From: Crambe crambe
Taxonomy: Eukaryota; Porifera; Demospongiae; Poecilosclerida; Crambeidae
DNA length: 64,000 nucleotides
Assembly (NCBI GenBank): GCA_963924555.1
Contig: OZ004589.1
Span: 4,836,001 to 4,900,000, forward strand
Direction of reading: 5' to 3'
The notes beneath the pieces are model-generated. The model saw nothing but the letters and a program-made list of their open reading frames with translations. It made no database searches and had not been told where the DNA came from. Both the position numbers and the translations under genes were made by a program. This document shows, one piece after another, positions 19,892 to 31,276 of the stretch (position 1 is its first letter; every line of letters begins with the position of its first letter).

Positions 19892-22886
19892 TCAAAGTTG
19901 ACAACGAGTTCCCCTATTGCCTTTTCTGCAGATACAAAAATAATAGCTGGATGAAAGATTAATGCACCGCCCTCCGTTATAACAAGGGTTGGGGGAACAG
20001 AGATTGGGTTGAGTTTGGCACCGACTGCCCTCGTATCCAGTCCTGCAGTTGCATCTGTAGCCAGATGAAAGGCTAATACACCTTCCCTCGTTCTGACATG
20101 GGTTGGGGGAACAGAGATTGGGTTGGGTTTGGCATTGCTTTCCTGTGAATCCAGTCCTGCAGTTGCATCTGTAGTCAGAAGGACTACTGCTACACCACCC
20201 CCCGTTCTGACATGGGTTGGGGGAACAGAGATTATGTCGGGTTTGGCACTGCTTTCCTGTGTATCCAGTCCTGCAGTTGCATCTGTAGTCAGAAGAGAGA
20301 CTAATACATGAACCCCCATTCATGCACGGGTTAGGGGAACAACGATCTCGTATCTGACACTGACTTCCTCTGTATCCAGTACTGCAGGTGCATTTGTAGC
20401 CGGATGAAAGACCAATACATGAACCCTCATTCAAGCACGGGTTAGGGGAACAACGATCTATCTGACACTGACTTCCTGTGTATCCAGCACTGCAGTTGCA
20501 TCTATAACCAAAAGAAAGACCAATGCATGAACCCCCATTCAAGCACGGGTTAGGAGAACAATGATCTATCTGACACCAACTTCCTGTGTATCCAATTTTG
20601 CATTCACATGTATAGCCAGATGAAGAATTAGTACACGAGCCTCCATTCAAACATGGATTTACTGAACAGGCCCAAAATTGGCACAGATTTCCTTCGTATC
20701 CAGTAGGGCAGTTGCATTTGTAGTCAGTCAAAAGACCAATACATGTGCCCCCGTTCAAGCACGGGTTTATGGAACAGCGATCTATCTGACACTGACTTCC
20801 TACGTATCCAGGCATGCAGTTGCATCTGTAGCCAGTTGAGGTATCAGTACATGAGCCTCTATTCAAACATGGATTAGGGAGACAGGTTTTGAATTGGCAC
20901 TGATTTCCAGTGTATCCGGTCCTGCACCTGCATAGGAAGCCAGATGAAGAATGGTTGGTACATGAGCCTCCATTCAAGCACGGGTTGGGATCACAATCTT
21001 GCTCCAGATTGATGTTAAAGTTTAAGGATGTGAAGCAGCCAATGTTATCACAGTGTTTATACATTCTTTTCCCACTGTGGATGGAGAATGTTTGTGGATC
21101 AGTTAGTGTTTCATTGTTAGTCGCATTTACTTTGAATTTTCGGATACTAACTTCCACGTTTTGCCATGCTCTTTCACTAAAACTCAGAGTTTGGTTCCAG
21201 TAAGTTCTATTCTCACTGCTGCTTATAGGAACAGGTTGTGTCTGCTGGGTGAGCTTGTAGTTAGTATCATCTCTTGCAGTCACTCGAATATACGTGTCAG
21301 AGTCGTTGTCAGATATACCAAGAGCATCGTTTATATGCACTGTTAAAACTCCATGTAAACCAGATTCTGGGCAGTTATAAAGTCGGTTCACTTGTTGGAT
21401 ATCGCCAACACTCAGACTCAAACGCTGTCCAAGCATTGGTTGACCTTATTTGATGTATTCGTCAATATTATTGACAATAATCGTTGGTCTATTATTATTA
21501 TTGATAGAGAAAGCAAAGCGTCTGTAATGCATAATTGATCCATAATCATAAATCGATCCTTGATTATCTGTTATGTGTGAATTTCGCTTCATGAATTGCC
21601 TGCCAAAAAATTCATAAGACACAATATTTGTAGTATTAATAGTCACAAACTGGTCGCGATCAGGCCTTGATTGTTCATGTCAGAACCCTATAGCATGGTA
21701 GATCTCATGCAAGATAATACCATGTGTGACACATGTTGGATCTTTTAGATTTATGAATACAATGTGACTGCGACCGACTGAAGTGCTATAGCACCCAAAT
21801 CCATCAGTGTGAAATTCAATGCGATCTACTTCAGTTGAATTGATCATCTGAAATCATAAGCAGGTGATTTCACTCAACTCTTTCATGGCTCTTTTGATCC
21901 TTTCTCCAGCTGTTTTACTTATGCTTGAGTGAAAGGTATAGTTCACTATTCCGTTGGTCCAGAGATGATCCTCTTGACGTCGAATGGCTGCCCTTCTAAC
22001 TCGTTTCTATATTTTGCACAAGTAATCAATTTATTAAAATCCTTTACTCATTATTGAGAGCATATATACATTATTATAGAAGTGTATTATGTAACACTGA
22101 TTTTTTTCTATCAAATAATTGGGTAGTTGAAGACTTTAGTAACTAACTCTCTTAGTATTTTATATGGACTATCTTTATTGCTTAGCAATGTGGTCTCATT
22201 AACTTCAGAAACTTATGCCTAAACTATAAAAACAAAATGATGTGCAAAAACAACCCATTTTTAGGATATCTGAGTTCCAATTTGCAACTCAGAAAACCTA
22301 AAAAGGGATTGTTTTTACAGTGAATATAGTACAATGAAACCTGTTTATAGTGAGTCACCAAAAGGTGGTAGGTGGTCAGGTCAAAATTAATGGTACAAGC
22401 ACTATTGAGACATAACCAAGTGGACTCTGAACAGGGTGGTCTCTTAATTGACTGCCTCAGTCATCCTTGAAAATGGTTAGTACATGTAGGCATTATTGAT
22501 TTCCACAAAATCATGTATAGAAGGCATTGAATACCCAATATCAATGGACCGATAGGATTGCAGGAATCTACATACATAATTATAATGAGAATAATTACCT
22601 CATTTCCAGATGAATCATCGCCATAGTAAGCTTGTATCAGCTCTTTGCTAATGGCTAAGTCACCTTCAAAGTAGCCTTGATTTTCTATGTTTTCATCAGT
22701 TGACCAGTTGCTGTCCTCCAGTTCCTTTTCCTTTTCCTTCAACATCTCAGGAGTAGATGGAGCTGAGGTGCTCATAACCATCTCTGTTTCACGTTCCTTT
22801 GAAACTGTTGTAACTGGAACACTTATAACCATCTGATAGTTTACCAATGTTGCCAACATCATAGAGAAGATAAACTGGGGATCTAT
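19892..22886 (-). pseudogene. AST3-psi: decayed astacin - C2 - EGF gene
   Basis: Collinear with AST2: exon 1 22886-22599, exon 2 22006-19892, same splice sites and furin-like RVRR. Breaks: the ATG aligned to the AST2 start reads ATA (22886-22884), and the protease domain has in-frame stops at 21856-21854 (TGA for Arg), 21682-21680 (TGA for Trp inside HEIYHAIGFWHE) and 21448-21446 (TAA for Gln). The upstream TATA box is missing. About ten residues near SVGRS are deleted. Downstream, a 514-codon frame (21436-19892) covering the end of the astacin domain, the C2 domain and about ten EGF repeats is open. A protein from an internal start would lack a signal peptide. I treat it as a pseudogene; read-through or an alternative promoter for the C2-EGF part is possible. 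Confidence 0.85.
22320..22450. repeat. Second copy of GGTGGTCTCTTAAT dispersed repeat
   Basis: AACCTGTTTATAGTGAGTC, CAAAAGGTGGT, GGTCAAAATTAATGGTACAAG and GGGTGGTCTCTTAAT parallel the repeat at 11,150-11,290. Confidence 0.5.
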
Positions 22887-23029
22887 TTTGCTGTGGATCC
22901 ACTCTTTGAGCCTAGAATACACACTGCAGGATTACTTCCAAGCTTTAATTGCCTCAAAATATTGTTGGAATGAACTGATCAAGACAATGCTGGACTAGAC
23001 TCCACCCTCTGAGTAGACATTGCTCATTA

Positions 23030-23037
23030 TGATGTCA
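23030..23037. promoter_or_regulatory. Orphan TGATGTCA at AST3-psi
   Basis: The CRE-like octamer survives at the position expected from AST2, but the TATA box between it and the gene has been deleted: AST2 reads ACTCCAATTTTTATACCCTC, AST3-psi reads ACTCCACCCTC. Confidence 0.6.
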
Positions 23038-24201
23038 TAAAACAAAAAATTCCTCACACTGACATCATGATCAAGTTTGCTTCCATTTATAGAAACATGA
23101 TCTATGGTATTCAGTATGTCTTACTAATAGTTAGAGGAACAGTTATTCCAAGAAGCTGCCCAGTTTTTAGTTTGTTCTATCTCTATACCAAATTTCCAGA
23201 CCATGGCCCACCAGTAATCATGCACCAAAGTTGAATCCATTTGAGACTGTTAATATACATCAGTCACATGACATGGAATTAGTCTCGCTTAGCCAGACCC
23301 TTTCCTTGTTTTTGGCACAAGGAAGGAAAGGGTCTGGCCCACTGACATTAGGTGTTTTGCTCTGAGCTCCACTGTATGCAAGGTGGCCCTGGTGGTCATT
23401 AAATGCACATGATGCAATTGTGCACGAATGTTTTTAGCTAGTCAGTGGCTACGTGAGACTAACATGGAATTTGGTGTGTGTGCTTGCTCACCCTATAAAT
23501 TGGGAATTTTCGTTGGATAATAATTCATGTTTACAATTTTCAAGTGAATTTATATTCGGTTATTACAGCTTACATGCTTTTTTACACATTCTAATTTTCG
23601 TTGTTGAACATGACCATGACCATGTTGTTATTCTTCATCTTCATACACTTGGGTATTTGGTATTACTAGAGTGGGAAATGAAGTTAGCTACAGTTCTTTG
23701 CTGTATAGAAACTGTTATGATCCCTTACTAAATTAATTATTCAATGTGATGTTTCACTAACAGTGGAGTTGTTTGTTGTTGTTTTTGTTTGTTTTTTGTT
23801 GTTGTTTTTAATTTCAGAATACATGCTACTATCACAAAATCCAATTTTTTACTATTCCAGTATTTCAAAAAATGAGGTCTAATTCTTCAGAAGGGTTAAG
23901 TCTGTCTGTGCAGTACCAATATGCCAGGGGTGAATAGCTACTCAAAAGAAACAGAAGAACTTACCTGGCAATATCAAGAAGTGTACTGAAGATCATGAAG
24001 TTGGGCATTTGGAGTGTTTTAGTAAGGTTGTCGTGTAACATCGCATTGAATGATTTAGGTAAGGGGTCGTCACTCATGTAAATCACGTGACTTGGTAAAT
24101 AATTCTTTATCACAGAACCAGATAAGAATAGTCAAAAACTATCTATACATGTAATGTTATACTAGCACGACGGTTTATTATGGCCAATTTACATGAGGTG
24201 A
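23038..24201. other. AST3-psi - EGF2-psi spacer
   Basis: No gene seen. It includes a short inverted repeat at 23,292-23,338 (GCCAGACCCTTTCCTTG / CAAGGAAGGAAAGGGTCTGGC) typical of MITE ends. From 23,640 it is collinear with the AST2-EGF1 spacer. Confidence 0.5.
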
Positions 24202-24943
24202 TCACATTGCAAATGTGTGAGTTTCACACAAGCTTCCTGTGAATCCAATCCTGCAACTGCAGCTGTAACCTGATGAAAGATTAGTACAAGTCCCTCCATT
24301 CAAGCACGGGTTAGGGGAACAGCAGATCCAAAGTTGTGAGTTGGCACTGACTTCCTGTGAATCCAATCCTGCAACTGAAGCTGTAACCTGATAAAGACTT
24401 GTACAGGTTCCTCCATTCAAGCACAAGTTAGGGAAACAGCGACTTGAAGTTGCCATGAGTTGGCACCGACTTCCTGTGAATCGAATCCTGCAACTGCAGC
24501 TGTAACCTGATGAAAGACTTAACTCTACAGGTCCCTCCATTCAAGCACGGGTTAGGGGAACAGTGATCCAAAATTGTCATGAGTTGGCACCAACTTCCAA
24601 TGTATTCAGTTGGTAGCTGTAGCTGTGTTGCAAATCCTCCCATTCAAGCGGAAACAACAGATTTCCCCCTGAGATTTCAGGAACTAAAGCGGTACTTGTA
24701 GTCACCTCTGTTTTATTCTTCTCTGAATTATCAAGAACTTGTGGAATCGAAGCACTCAGCCATCTTTTTAGCCACCTCTATTTAGACCTTTTCCTCGGAA
24801 AGTTGTGGAATCGAAGGACTTGTAGACACCTCTACTTCATTCTCCGAAATTACAGAACCAGAAGGAACTGAATAACTATTAAATATCCAGCAGGTTACCA
24901 GCACCATAAGTAGAATGAAATGGTGACCCATTTTTGATTCCAT
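24202..24943 (-). pseudogene. EGF2-psi: decayed copy of EGF1
   Basis: The 5' part (ATG at 24943 or 24931) retains the signal peptide region (HFILLMVLVTCWIFNS) and the linker up to a stop at 24784-24782. EGF-coding modules continue below 24,643 but are spread over more than one frame: cysteine patterns CSPNPCLNGGTC and GYSCSCRIGFTGS occur in frames starting at 24643 and 24540. Small deletions break several modules. No TATA box equivalent to that of EGF1 is seen. Position and order relative to AST3-psi mirror EGF1 relative to AST2. Confidence 0.8.
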
Positions 24944-26274
24944 GTATTTGAGTCTGGTTCTAAACTGCATATCGTTGCTGGACTAATAGTATCTGAGAAG
25001 TACCCCTGAGGGCTATCACAATCATGTAGGGATTTTTTCCCACTTCTCTCGTAATCAATCATATTATTGATGGATAACTAAACTAGGTCAGTTATGTGTG
25101 TGTGCCTGTATTAACTCATTAATAGTACTAAGAGCTATAGTTATTGTTGCTGTACGCAGTCATAGTTATGCACTATGGTATATAGTGTGATTTGTACTAC
25201 AAACACTGGCAGAGTATGGCAAGTTGCAATACAGGACTCTTGTGTGAATGGCTGTATAAATGAGGTAATTGTCACTAAATGTGCACAGAGACTCCAATCT
25301 TATTCCAAGGTCTTCTGCCACTCAACCAATTCCAAGTTGGATCCTATGGTATGGGTTCAATTGCTACCACTTTTATGTAAGGGTTGCTCCTACTACCTAG
25401 CCAACCATCTCCATCTGGTACTTTTCAAGCATATCTTGCTTGCATGCTCAAAATCATCTTCCCATGCAAAATTATGCTAAATAAAAGGGTTAGTCTGTAC
25501 TTTTACCTATAGCAGTTTCTGTGAACAAACATCAAAAAATTTCAATAATAATCCCTACATCGCTGCCTCCCACTAAGCTGCTTTAATTGTTCATGTCAGT
25601 GTAAAAAAAATTCAGTTTGGTTTAGGCAGTGATGTAGGGATTATTATTGACGGTAGCATAATTTTCGTGTTTGTTCACAGAAACTGCTATAGGTAAAAGT
25701 ACAGACTAACCCTACATGGCCTTTTTATTTAGCATAATTTTTTTTCCTTTCACTTGTTTATTTACTTTTATATGACCTCATTTTTTATTCAGCTAGCTAG
25801 AGTACGCGCATACATTGCATGTAATCATGACAGATGCTCACGCATGACAAATGACGTCATTAATTTCAAAATGGCTGACATAGTATCGTTTGTAATGAAA
25901 AGTCGTTCGATATGACCGATTATTTTGGAGGAAAACTGTATGTATAATGATGGTAAAAGCACATTGTGTGATTATAACTGCACAAGTTGATATGAATTTG
26001 ATTGTTGTATGTGAAAGGATTATGGAGTTACAGCCGTCAAAGAAGATGAATCTGATGATGATGATGAGCCACGCCCATTCCGTACTAACCCTACATAGAG
26101 AGTGCTACTGCACTCTCTGATTACAATAAAGGTGGTTATATGAACTCAGTGTTTTATAATGTATTATACACTTATATTCTAATGGTTAGTAGCAGCTAAA
26201 ACAATGGCCACATGTATAAAAAAAGAGTATGACACCTGTGTTGTTCTTAATGATCTAAGAAGAAATAAGATGTT
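24944..26274. other. EGF2-psi - EC1 spacer
   Basis: No gene supported. Most of 25,468-26,117 is a fold-back element; the rest is AT-rich sequence without recognisable coding signal. Confidence 0.5.
25468..26117. mobile_element. Second fold-back element
   Basis: It begins with a large palindrome (about 25,468-25,741; arms share AAAATTATGCTAAATAAAA and ACCTATAGCAGTTTCTGTGA around a central loop). Its 3' part matches the 11.8-kb element (GGAGTTACAGCCGTCAA, CACGCCCATTCCG, CCTACATAGAGAGTGCTAC). It ends in the same perfect hairpin GAGAGTGC-TACT-GCACTCTC at 26098-26117. Non-coding. Confidence 0.7.
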
Positions 26275-26937
26275 TTAGTTAGGAAAGTATATTCTGTAGT
26301 GGGCTTCAGCTCTATTTCTGCCACCAATACGACGTGAACGATATCCACGGACATAATTAACACCATTAAAAATGTCTGTATAAGTGAGGCGATCAGGAGC
26401 ATTATTATCACTGTCGTATACTGTGGCTTCAACTTTGTACCAGGCTCTCCTGCCACTGAACCACAACATCTGATTCCACCGAGGGTTGAGATTACCTCGT
26501 ATGTAACGTGACCTATGTGTTTCCCTGTATCCAGAGATATCAGTAGCTGTAACCTCCATGTAGGGATCACTTAGGTCCAACCAACCATCTGTGTCGGGTA
26601 GATAGTGACCGCTTTGTGCCAGGACACTCAAAACCCCTCTCTTATACTGACAGTTAGTTCCTGTGTAGCTATTTCGACAGCTGCAGTACCTTCTAAAGTG
26701 GCAAGTACCACCATTTCTGCAACTACTGCATCGTGATGATGTGCACTTAGCCTCCAGTGTAAGATTCGTTTGAGGAATGGATGTGACTGCAGTAGTTAAC
26801 TCCAGTGATTGATTCATTTGAGGAGTAGATGTGACTGCAGTAGTTGCCTCCAATGTTTGAGGAGTGGATGTGACTGCAGTAATCGTGGCCATCTGGGAAA
26901 TTGTAAATACCAAGAAGATGATGAAAAAGCGAGCCAT
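26275..26937 (-). CDS. EC1: secreted EGF - C2 protein without protease domain
   Basis: Single exon, 220 residues, ATG about 65 bp below a TATA box (27009-27002). An N-terminal hydrophobic signal (FFIIFLVFTISQMA) is followed by three imperfect repeats of TTAVTSTPQ-type sequence, one EGF-like module (CTSSRCSSCRNGGTCHF...), and a C2-type domain of about 120 residues (GVLSVLAQSGHYLPDTDGW, LSDPYMEV, NPRWNQMLWFSG, VYDSD). The C2 part is close to that of AST4. Aspartates expected for calcium binding (LPDTDG, SDPY, YDSDN) are present. With no HExxH domain it cannot be a protease; it may bind the same membrane or matrix target as AST4. Function is inferred only. Confidence 0.85.
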   Translation of the reverse strand: MARFFIIFLVFTISQMATITAVTSTPQTLEATTAVTSTPQMNQSLELTTAVTSIPQTNLTLEAKCTSSRCSSCRNGGTCHFRRYCSCRNSYTGTNCQYKRGVLSVLAQSGHYLPDTDGWLDLSDPYMEVTATDISGYRETHRSRYIRGNLNPRWNQMLWFSGRRAWYKVEATVYDSDNNAPDRLTYTDIFNGVNYVRGYRSRRIGGRNRAEAHYRIYFPN

Positions 26938-27001
26938 TTCGTGTCTGTATTTTCTTGTAGTCGTTATCCTTCAATCTCTACTCTGTATGAGAGTTGTTCT
27001 T

Positions 27002-27009
27002 CTTTTATA
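27002..27009 (-). promoter_or_regulatory. EC1 TATA box
   Basis: TATAAAAG on the minus strand, about 65 bp above the start codon. Confidence 0.6.
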
Positions 27010-27068
27010 CTGCATTGCCTTTTCCAATAAACATGTGAATAGTTTTGTACTATGTAACAATAATGTGT

Positions 27069-27240
27069 AAGGTCAACTAAATACGTAAGGATTTGTCAAC
27101 ATGTTGATGGAGTATTGTGTTAACCTCTTCTCCTCTGTCCTCTTCAGGGCATTTCATGCCTTTCAGGTTGTAATGAATATGATCATTAGTATGCCCTCTA
27201 ATTATTATCCATAGGCAGGAGTGTAGAGTACATTATATGC
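27069..27240. repeat. EC1 upstream region homologous to AST4 upstream region
   Basis: Contains AAGGTCAACTAAATACGTAAG, the palindrome CAACATGTTG (27097-27106), TTGTAATGAATATGATCATT and CATAGGCAGGAGTGTAGAG. The same order is found at 31,608-31,755 upstream of AST4. The two genes therefore share distal promoter ancestry as well as C2 domains. Confidence 0.7.
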
Positions 27241-27690
27241 AACTCATGAATAGTGTTTATGATGTTTCTGTATAGCTCCTAATTTTGTGGTCTATAACTT
27301 TGTGTTGCTGTCATGATTCACGTGCAGTGTGCAATACTTATGCACTTATGTACACATTTCATTAAATTACCTCACAAAACAATTTGATGTGCCCATTTCT
27401 ATGATAATAGTTGTATAGAAAAATGCTGAGGGGAAGGTAGGCACTGTAAGCTCCAAAAATCATTATGGTAGAGCTGTATTGGGTTACTGTATATCTAGTC
27501 ATGGAATGGCTTTCTTACTTGTTAGATGCGGTAGTACACTACAATGTGCATGCTTACGGAATTTTGACCAGTACCATAATTATGTGTAGTTATAGCAAGA
27601 AGAAGAATTTTGATACCATAGTACAAAGAAGACTGTCTCATTATAAAGGTTCAAGCAAATACACCGTCAGTCTATGGCCTACAGTGATAT

Positions 27691-28405
27691 ACTAGGGCAA
27701 TGTTCAACATTCAGTTGACAGCGAGCGAGCAAGCAAGTATTCTTTAGTGCTACAACTCTTTAAAAGATTTTGCTATTTAGTTTAGACAGTGAGCATGATA
27801 GGCTCCAGTACTTGATATTATGTCAGAGACGAGAGTCATGTAAATGGTGGTTCCAACCAGAAAGCTCCAAAAGCTGTAAATACTTACCACAAGCACTTAG
27901 ATAAGCCAAGCGCCTACAATTCACTTTGATACATTAATTTTGACAGCGAGTGAGCAAGCAAGTTAGTGCTACAACTCTTTAGAAGATTTGCTGTTGAGTT
28001 TATATGTAACAAAGTACCAGGCTAGAGCCTCTACAACTACTACTATAGTAATGTGCAGCATTTGACAATAGGCTCCAGTGCTTGATATTGCTGTCAGAGA
28101 CAAGAGTCATGTAAGTTGTGGTTCCAACCGGGAAGCTCCATACATAGAAAGCTGTAAATATTTACCACAAGCACTTAGATAACAAGCGCCTATGATCCAC
28201 TTAGATAAACCTAGTGCCTAAAGGATCCAGATTAATTGGAGCATGCGCATTATGCACACGCACAGCGCTACTATTTCGGGATACATACATACGCCTGAGG
28301 CATTTTGGAGTGTAGACCTAGATATATATATATATATATTTAAAATTTCAATGAGTCATGACCTGAGAGTCAGCTCGCTTGCTGCGCTCGCTCACTGCAA
28401 TTAAT
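27691..28405. mobile_element. Second copy of outer repeat, with empty insertion site
   Basis: Starts ACTAGGGCAATGTTCAACAT and ends with GAGTCAGCTCGCTTGCTGCG / CTCACTGCAATTA, matching the ends at 11,345-12,804. An internal duplication (GACAGCGAGYGAGCAAGCAAG near 27,717 and 27,940) is present. At about 28,314-28,345 TAGACCTAGATAT runs straight into (AT)n and TTTAAAATTTCAATGAG, the uninterrupted target of the fold-back insertion. Confidence 0.7.
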
Positions 28406-28559
28406 GGTCTCTGTTAACAAGTCAAGTTCCTTTGACCTTTTGATCATGAATACAGATGAGTTTGAGTGGAAAGTTAGCAGAAAGCAGTCCTTTTTTTTTT
28501 TTTCTTGGTGTAACCTAAATCACTTCTAGAATGTTCTTCTTCTTTATTGATAGCTACAT

Positions 28560-28773
28560 ATGATCACAGTTTATAGAGACTCAATGTTTTACAGTGTATC
28601 ATACAAATCAACTATTAGTAGTTAGTAGTGCTAAAACAATGACTACATGTATAAAAAAGAGTATGACACCTGTCAATCTAGATGTTTTAGTTTAGGAAAG
28701 CATATTATGTAGTGGGCTTCAGCTCTATTTCTGCCACTGATACGATGTGAACAAGATCCACGGACATAATTAA
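28560..28773 (-). pseudogene. EC1-like 3' fragment
   Basis: Minus-strand sequence encodes HVNYVRGSCSHRISGRNR and AEAHY, matching the EC1 C-terminus (GVNYVRGYRSRRIGGRNR, AEAHYRIYFPN). The downstream flank (ACATGTATAAAAAAGAGTATGACACC) also matches the EC1 3' flank. Upstream the coding sequence stops abruptly at a (CCCT)n tract (28,782-28,828). Only the end of the C2 domain remains. Confidence 0.8.
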
Positions 28774-28834
28774 CATGGATCTCTCTCCCTCCTTCCCTCC
28801 CTCCCTCCCTCCCTCCCTCCCTCCCTCCCCAAAT

Positions 28835-29480
28835 GCAGCTCTGCCATAACAATCTTAGCCTCCCTGAAAAGTACATCATGGGATAATTGTAACTTTACTG
28901 GAGAAAAGATATCAGTATTCAGTGTTCTCCCTAAATATTAATGAAGGGATAGGGGTGGTTTCACACATCAAAGGGTACTTGTGGTTAAGTGCATTCTATG
29001 GGCCCCTATGCTTAAGGTATGCTGAGGATAACACTGGTATTGTTAGTTCCTGTCTATGTAGGACGAGCCTATAGCTTGTAGCCTACTCACTGATCTCAGT
29101 CAGTGGCCCTATTAAGAGTTCTCCTATTAGTTGGCCTTGCACGTTCGTGATTATTTCACAAGCTTCCAGGTGGGAAGTGCATTATATAATATGGAAGTTA
29201 AAGATAATTATTCATGATTGTAATGAATCAAATTAAAGAGTTTATTCATAGTTTGGAGTCAGTGGTATCTATTATAGGATGGCTACCTCCAACGATGTCC
29301 TCTAGATATTGGCTCATTTATAGCACAGCAGGTAATGGAATTTGAAAATCTTTCGCTAAAGCGAAACAGTCTATGCTAAGGCTCTAGGGCTACAAAAAGA
29401 ATACTGTTGATATTGATTACTGACAAACGTGGCCTTGGTGCAGAGCGTAGTGTCACTGCAAACTATAGATCGAGTACAGT
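28835..29480. repeat. Left copy of a segmental duplication
   Basis: An uninterrupted run of about 640 bp whose pieces recur in order at about 32,080-32,096, 32,908-33,110, 33,753-33,968 and 36,685-36,930. Shared words include GGGATAATTGTAACTTTACT, CCTATGCTTAAGGTATGCTG, TAGGACGAGCCTATAGCTTG and CTAAGGCTCTAGGGCTACAA. The continuity here shows what the right copy looked like before three insertions. Confidence 0.8.
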
Positions 29481-29692
29481 GCATTGAAGTACATTGTACA
29501 TTGAATTTTTGGTCCTTTCTTGTGTTTTTGCTTATTTTTCTTGAACTACAGGTTCAACTATAACTATGACTATAACTGAGATACACAAATTGACTATTAA
29601 TGGTTAGTAGCAGCTGCTAAAACAATGACTACTTGACTACTTGTATAGTTCTTAATGATCTAAAAGGAAAAGATATAAGTTTTTTTATTTTT

Positions 29693-31197
29693 TTAAGCAG
29701 CAAAGTATATTGTATAATAGGCACGACCACGGGTTGTACCACGAACACTAGCTGAGCGAGATCCACGGATGTTATTAACTCCAGTGTGAACAGCTGTAAC
29801 AGTGAGGCGATCATCAGAACCAATATCACTGTCGTATACTGTGACTTCAACTCTGTACCATGGTCTCCTGCCACTAAACCACAGCCTCTGGTTCCACCTG
29901 GGACTTTGATTACCTTGTATGTAACGTGATCTGCGTGTCTCCCTGAATCCAAGGATGTCGGTGGCGACAACCTGCATGTAAGGGTCACTCCTACCAGCAA
30001 GCCAGCCATCTTCGTCAGGTAGATTGTTAGCATGACTTGCTTGAACACTCAAGTAGCCTATCCTATTACTGCTACTGCTACAACTGTAGAGACGATTTGC
30101 TTGTTGGACATCTATGTCACTGAGCTGTACTCTTTGTCCAAGCATGGGACGACGTTGTCTGTCGTACTCGGCTGTATTAGTAACTTCTATAGTTGGTCTT
30201 CGATTTCTACTGAATGCGTCACTTGGGTAATGCATTATCGATCCATAATCGTACCTTGTTCCATAGTAATTGACTTCACTTCGAGTGCGAACTCGGAACT
30301 GTCCTCTTCTTTCAGGCTCAATATTGTTTTCATTGACTCTTATGTACGAGTTACGATCAGGTCTGGATTGTTCGTGCCAAAACCCCACTGCATGGCCAAT
30401 CTCATGCACTATGGTACCATGGTTTATGCATCTTGGAGGCTGTAGATTAATAACTTGCCTTCCTCCTTTTCGACCAACTGAATTACTATTACATCCCATA
30501 CCATCAGATCTGAACTCTGTATAATCAGTTATGCTGCTTCTTGTCCGCAGTATGAACCTGAGGCATGTCCTTCTTGACCATTCTTGCATAGCTGTCCTGA
30601 TTCTGTTGATTGTTGTTTGGGTTAGGCTGTTATGAAGAGTGTAGTACATGACTCCATTGCTCCACAGTCGATTCCGATCTCGAATTGCTGCCTTTTGAGC
30701 CAAGTCCTATTCACATAATAGATGTACCATAATTATACATGTATATTTGCACATAATATGAGTTAGTTTTTAAACAGAATGTAATTTTTTAAGCATCAGA
30801 CTGCCCCAGATAGCCAGTTAGCAGTTTATACTTCAGCATATCGTATAATTTATGTATGATAAACAACAAATCAATAACTTGTAAGTTTTTTGATGTGAAT
30901 TCTTACTCTTTGGGGCATACTATAGTAGACAAGCACATGGAAATCAGAAAAATGTGTTCTTACCATTGTGTCAGTGGAGTCATTGCTGTAATAGGCTTGT
31001 ATGAGCTCTTCACTGATGTCCAAATCACCTTCAAAGTAGTCCTGTTCCTCCAGCATATTAGACGTCATATTTTGATTGTTTGATGTGCTTGTGGTCTTCG
31101 TCTCAGTTCCATTAATATCTGGAATCATAGGAGCAGGTATACTTGTAACCATCTGACAGGTCACAAGTATCACTAAAAGTATGAGATGTCCACTCAT
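29693..31197 (-). CDS. AST4: secreted astacin - C2 metalloprotease
   Basis: Two coding exons, 31197-30964 and 30706-29693, phase-0 intron of 257 bp; 415 residues. The start at 31197 lies about 80 bp below TATAAAAA. Signal peptide HLILLVILVTCQMVTS, propeptide with FEGD aspartate switch, and mature N-terminus probably near AAI (QKAAI; no RxxR site, unlike AST2). Astacin domain with HEIGHAVGFWHE (179-190) and SIMHYPSDAFS, ending DIDVQQANRLYSC. A C-terminal C2-type domain (about 293-415: IGYLSVQASHANNLPDEDGW, RSDPYMQV, SPRWNQRLWFSG, VYDSDIGSDDRL) closely matches EC1. No EGF modules. The astacin part is nearly identical to AST1, so AST1 and AST4 share a recent protease ancestor but carry different C-terminal modules. 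Confidence 0.92.
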
Positions 31198-31276
31198 TTT
31201 GTTAACTGAATCCAATCTTCAATTCTCTAGTGAAATAGTGTTGTAATGCCACTAGGTAAATAGTGCTCAGCGATCT

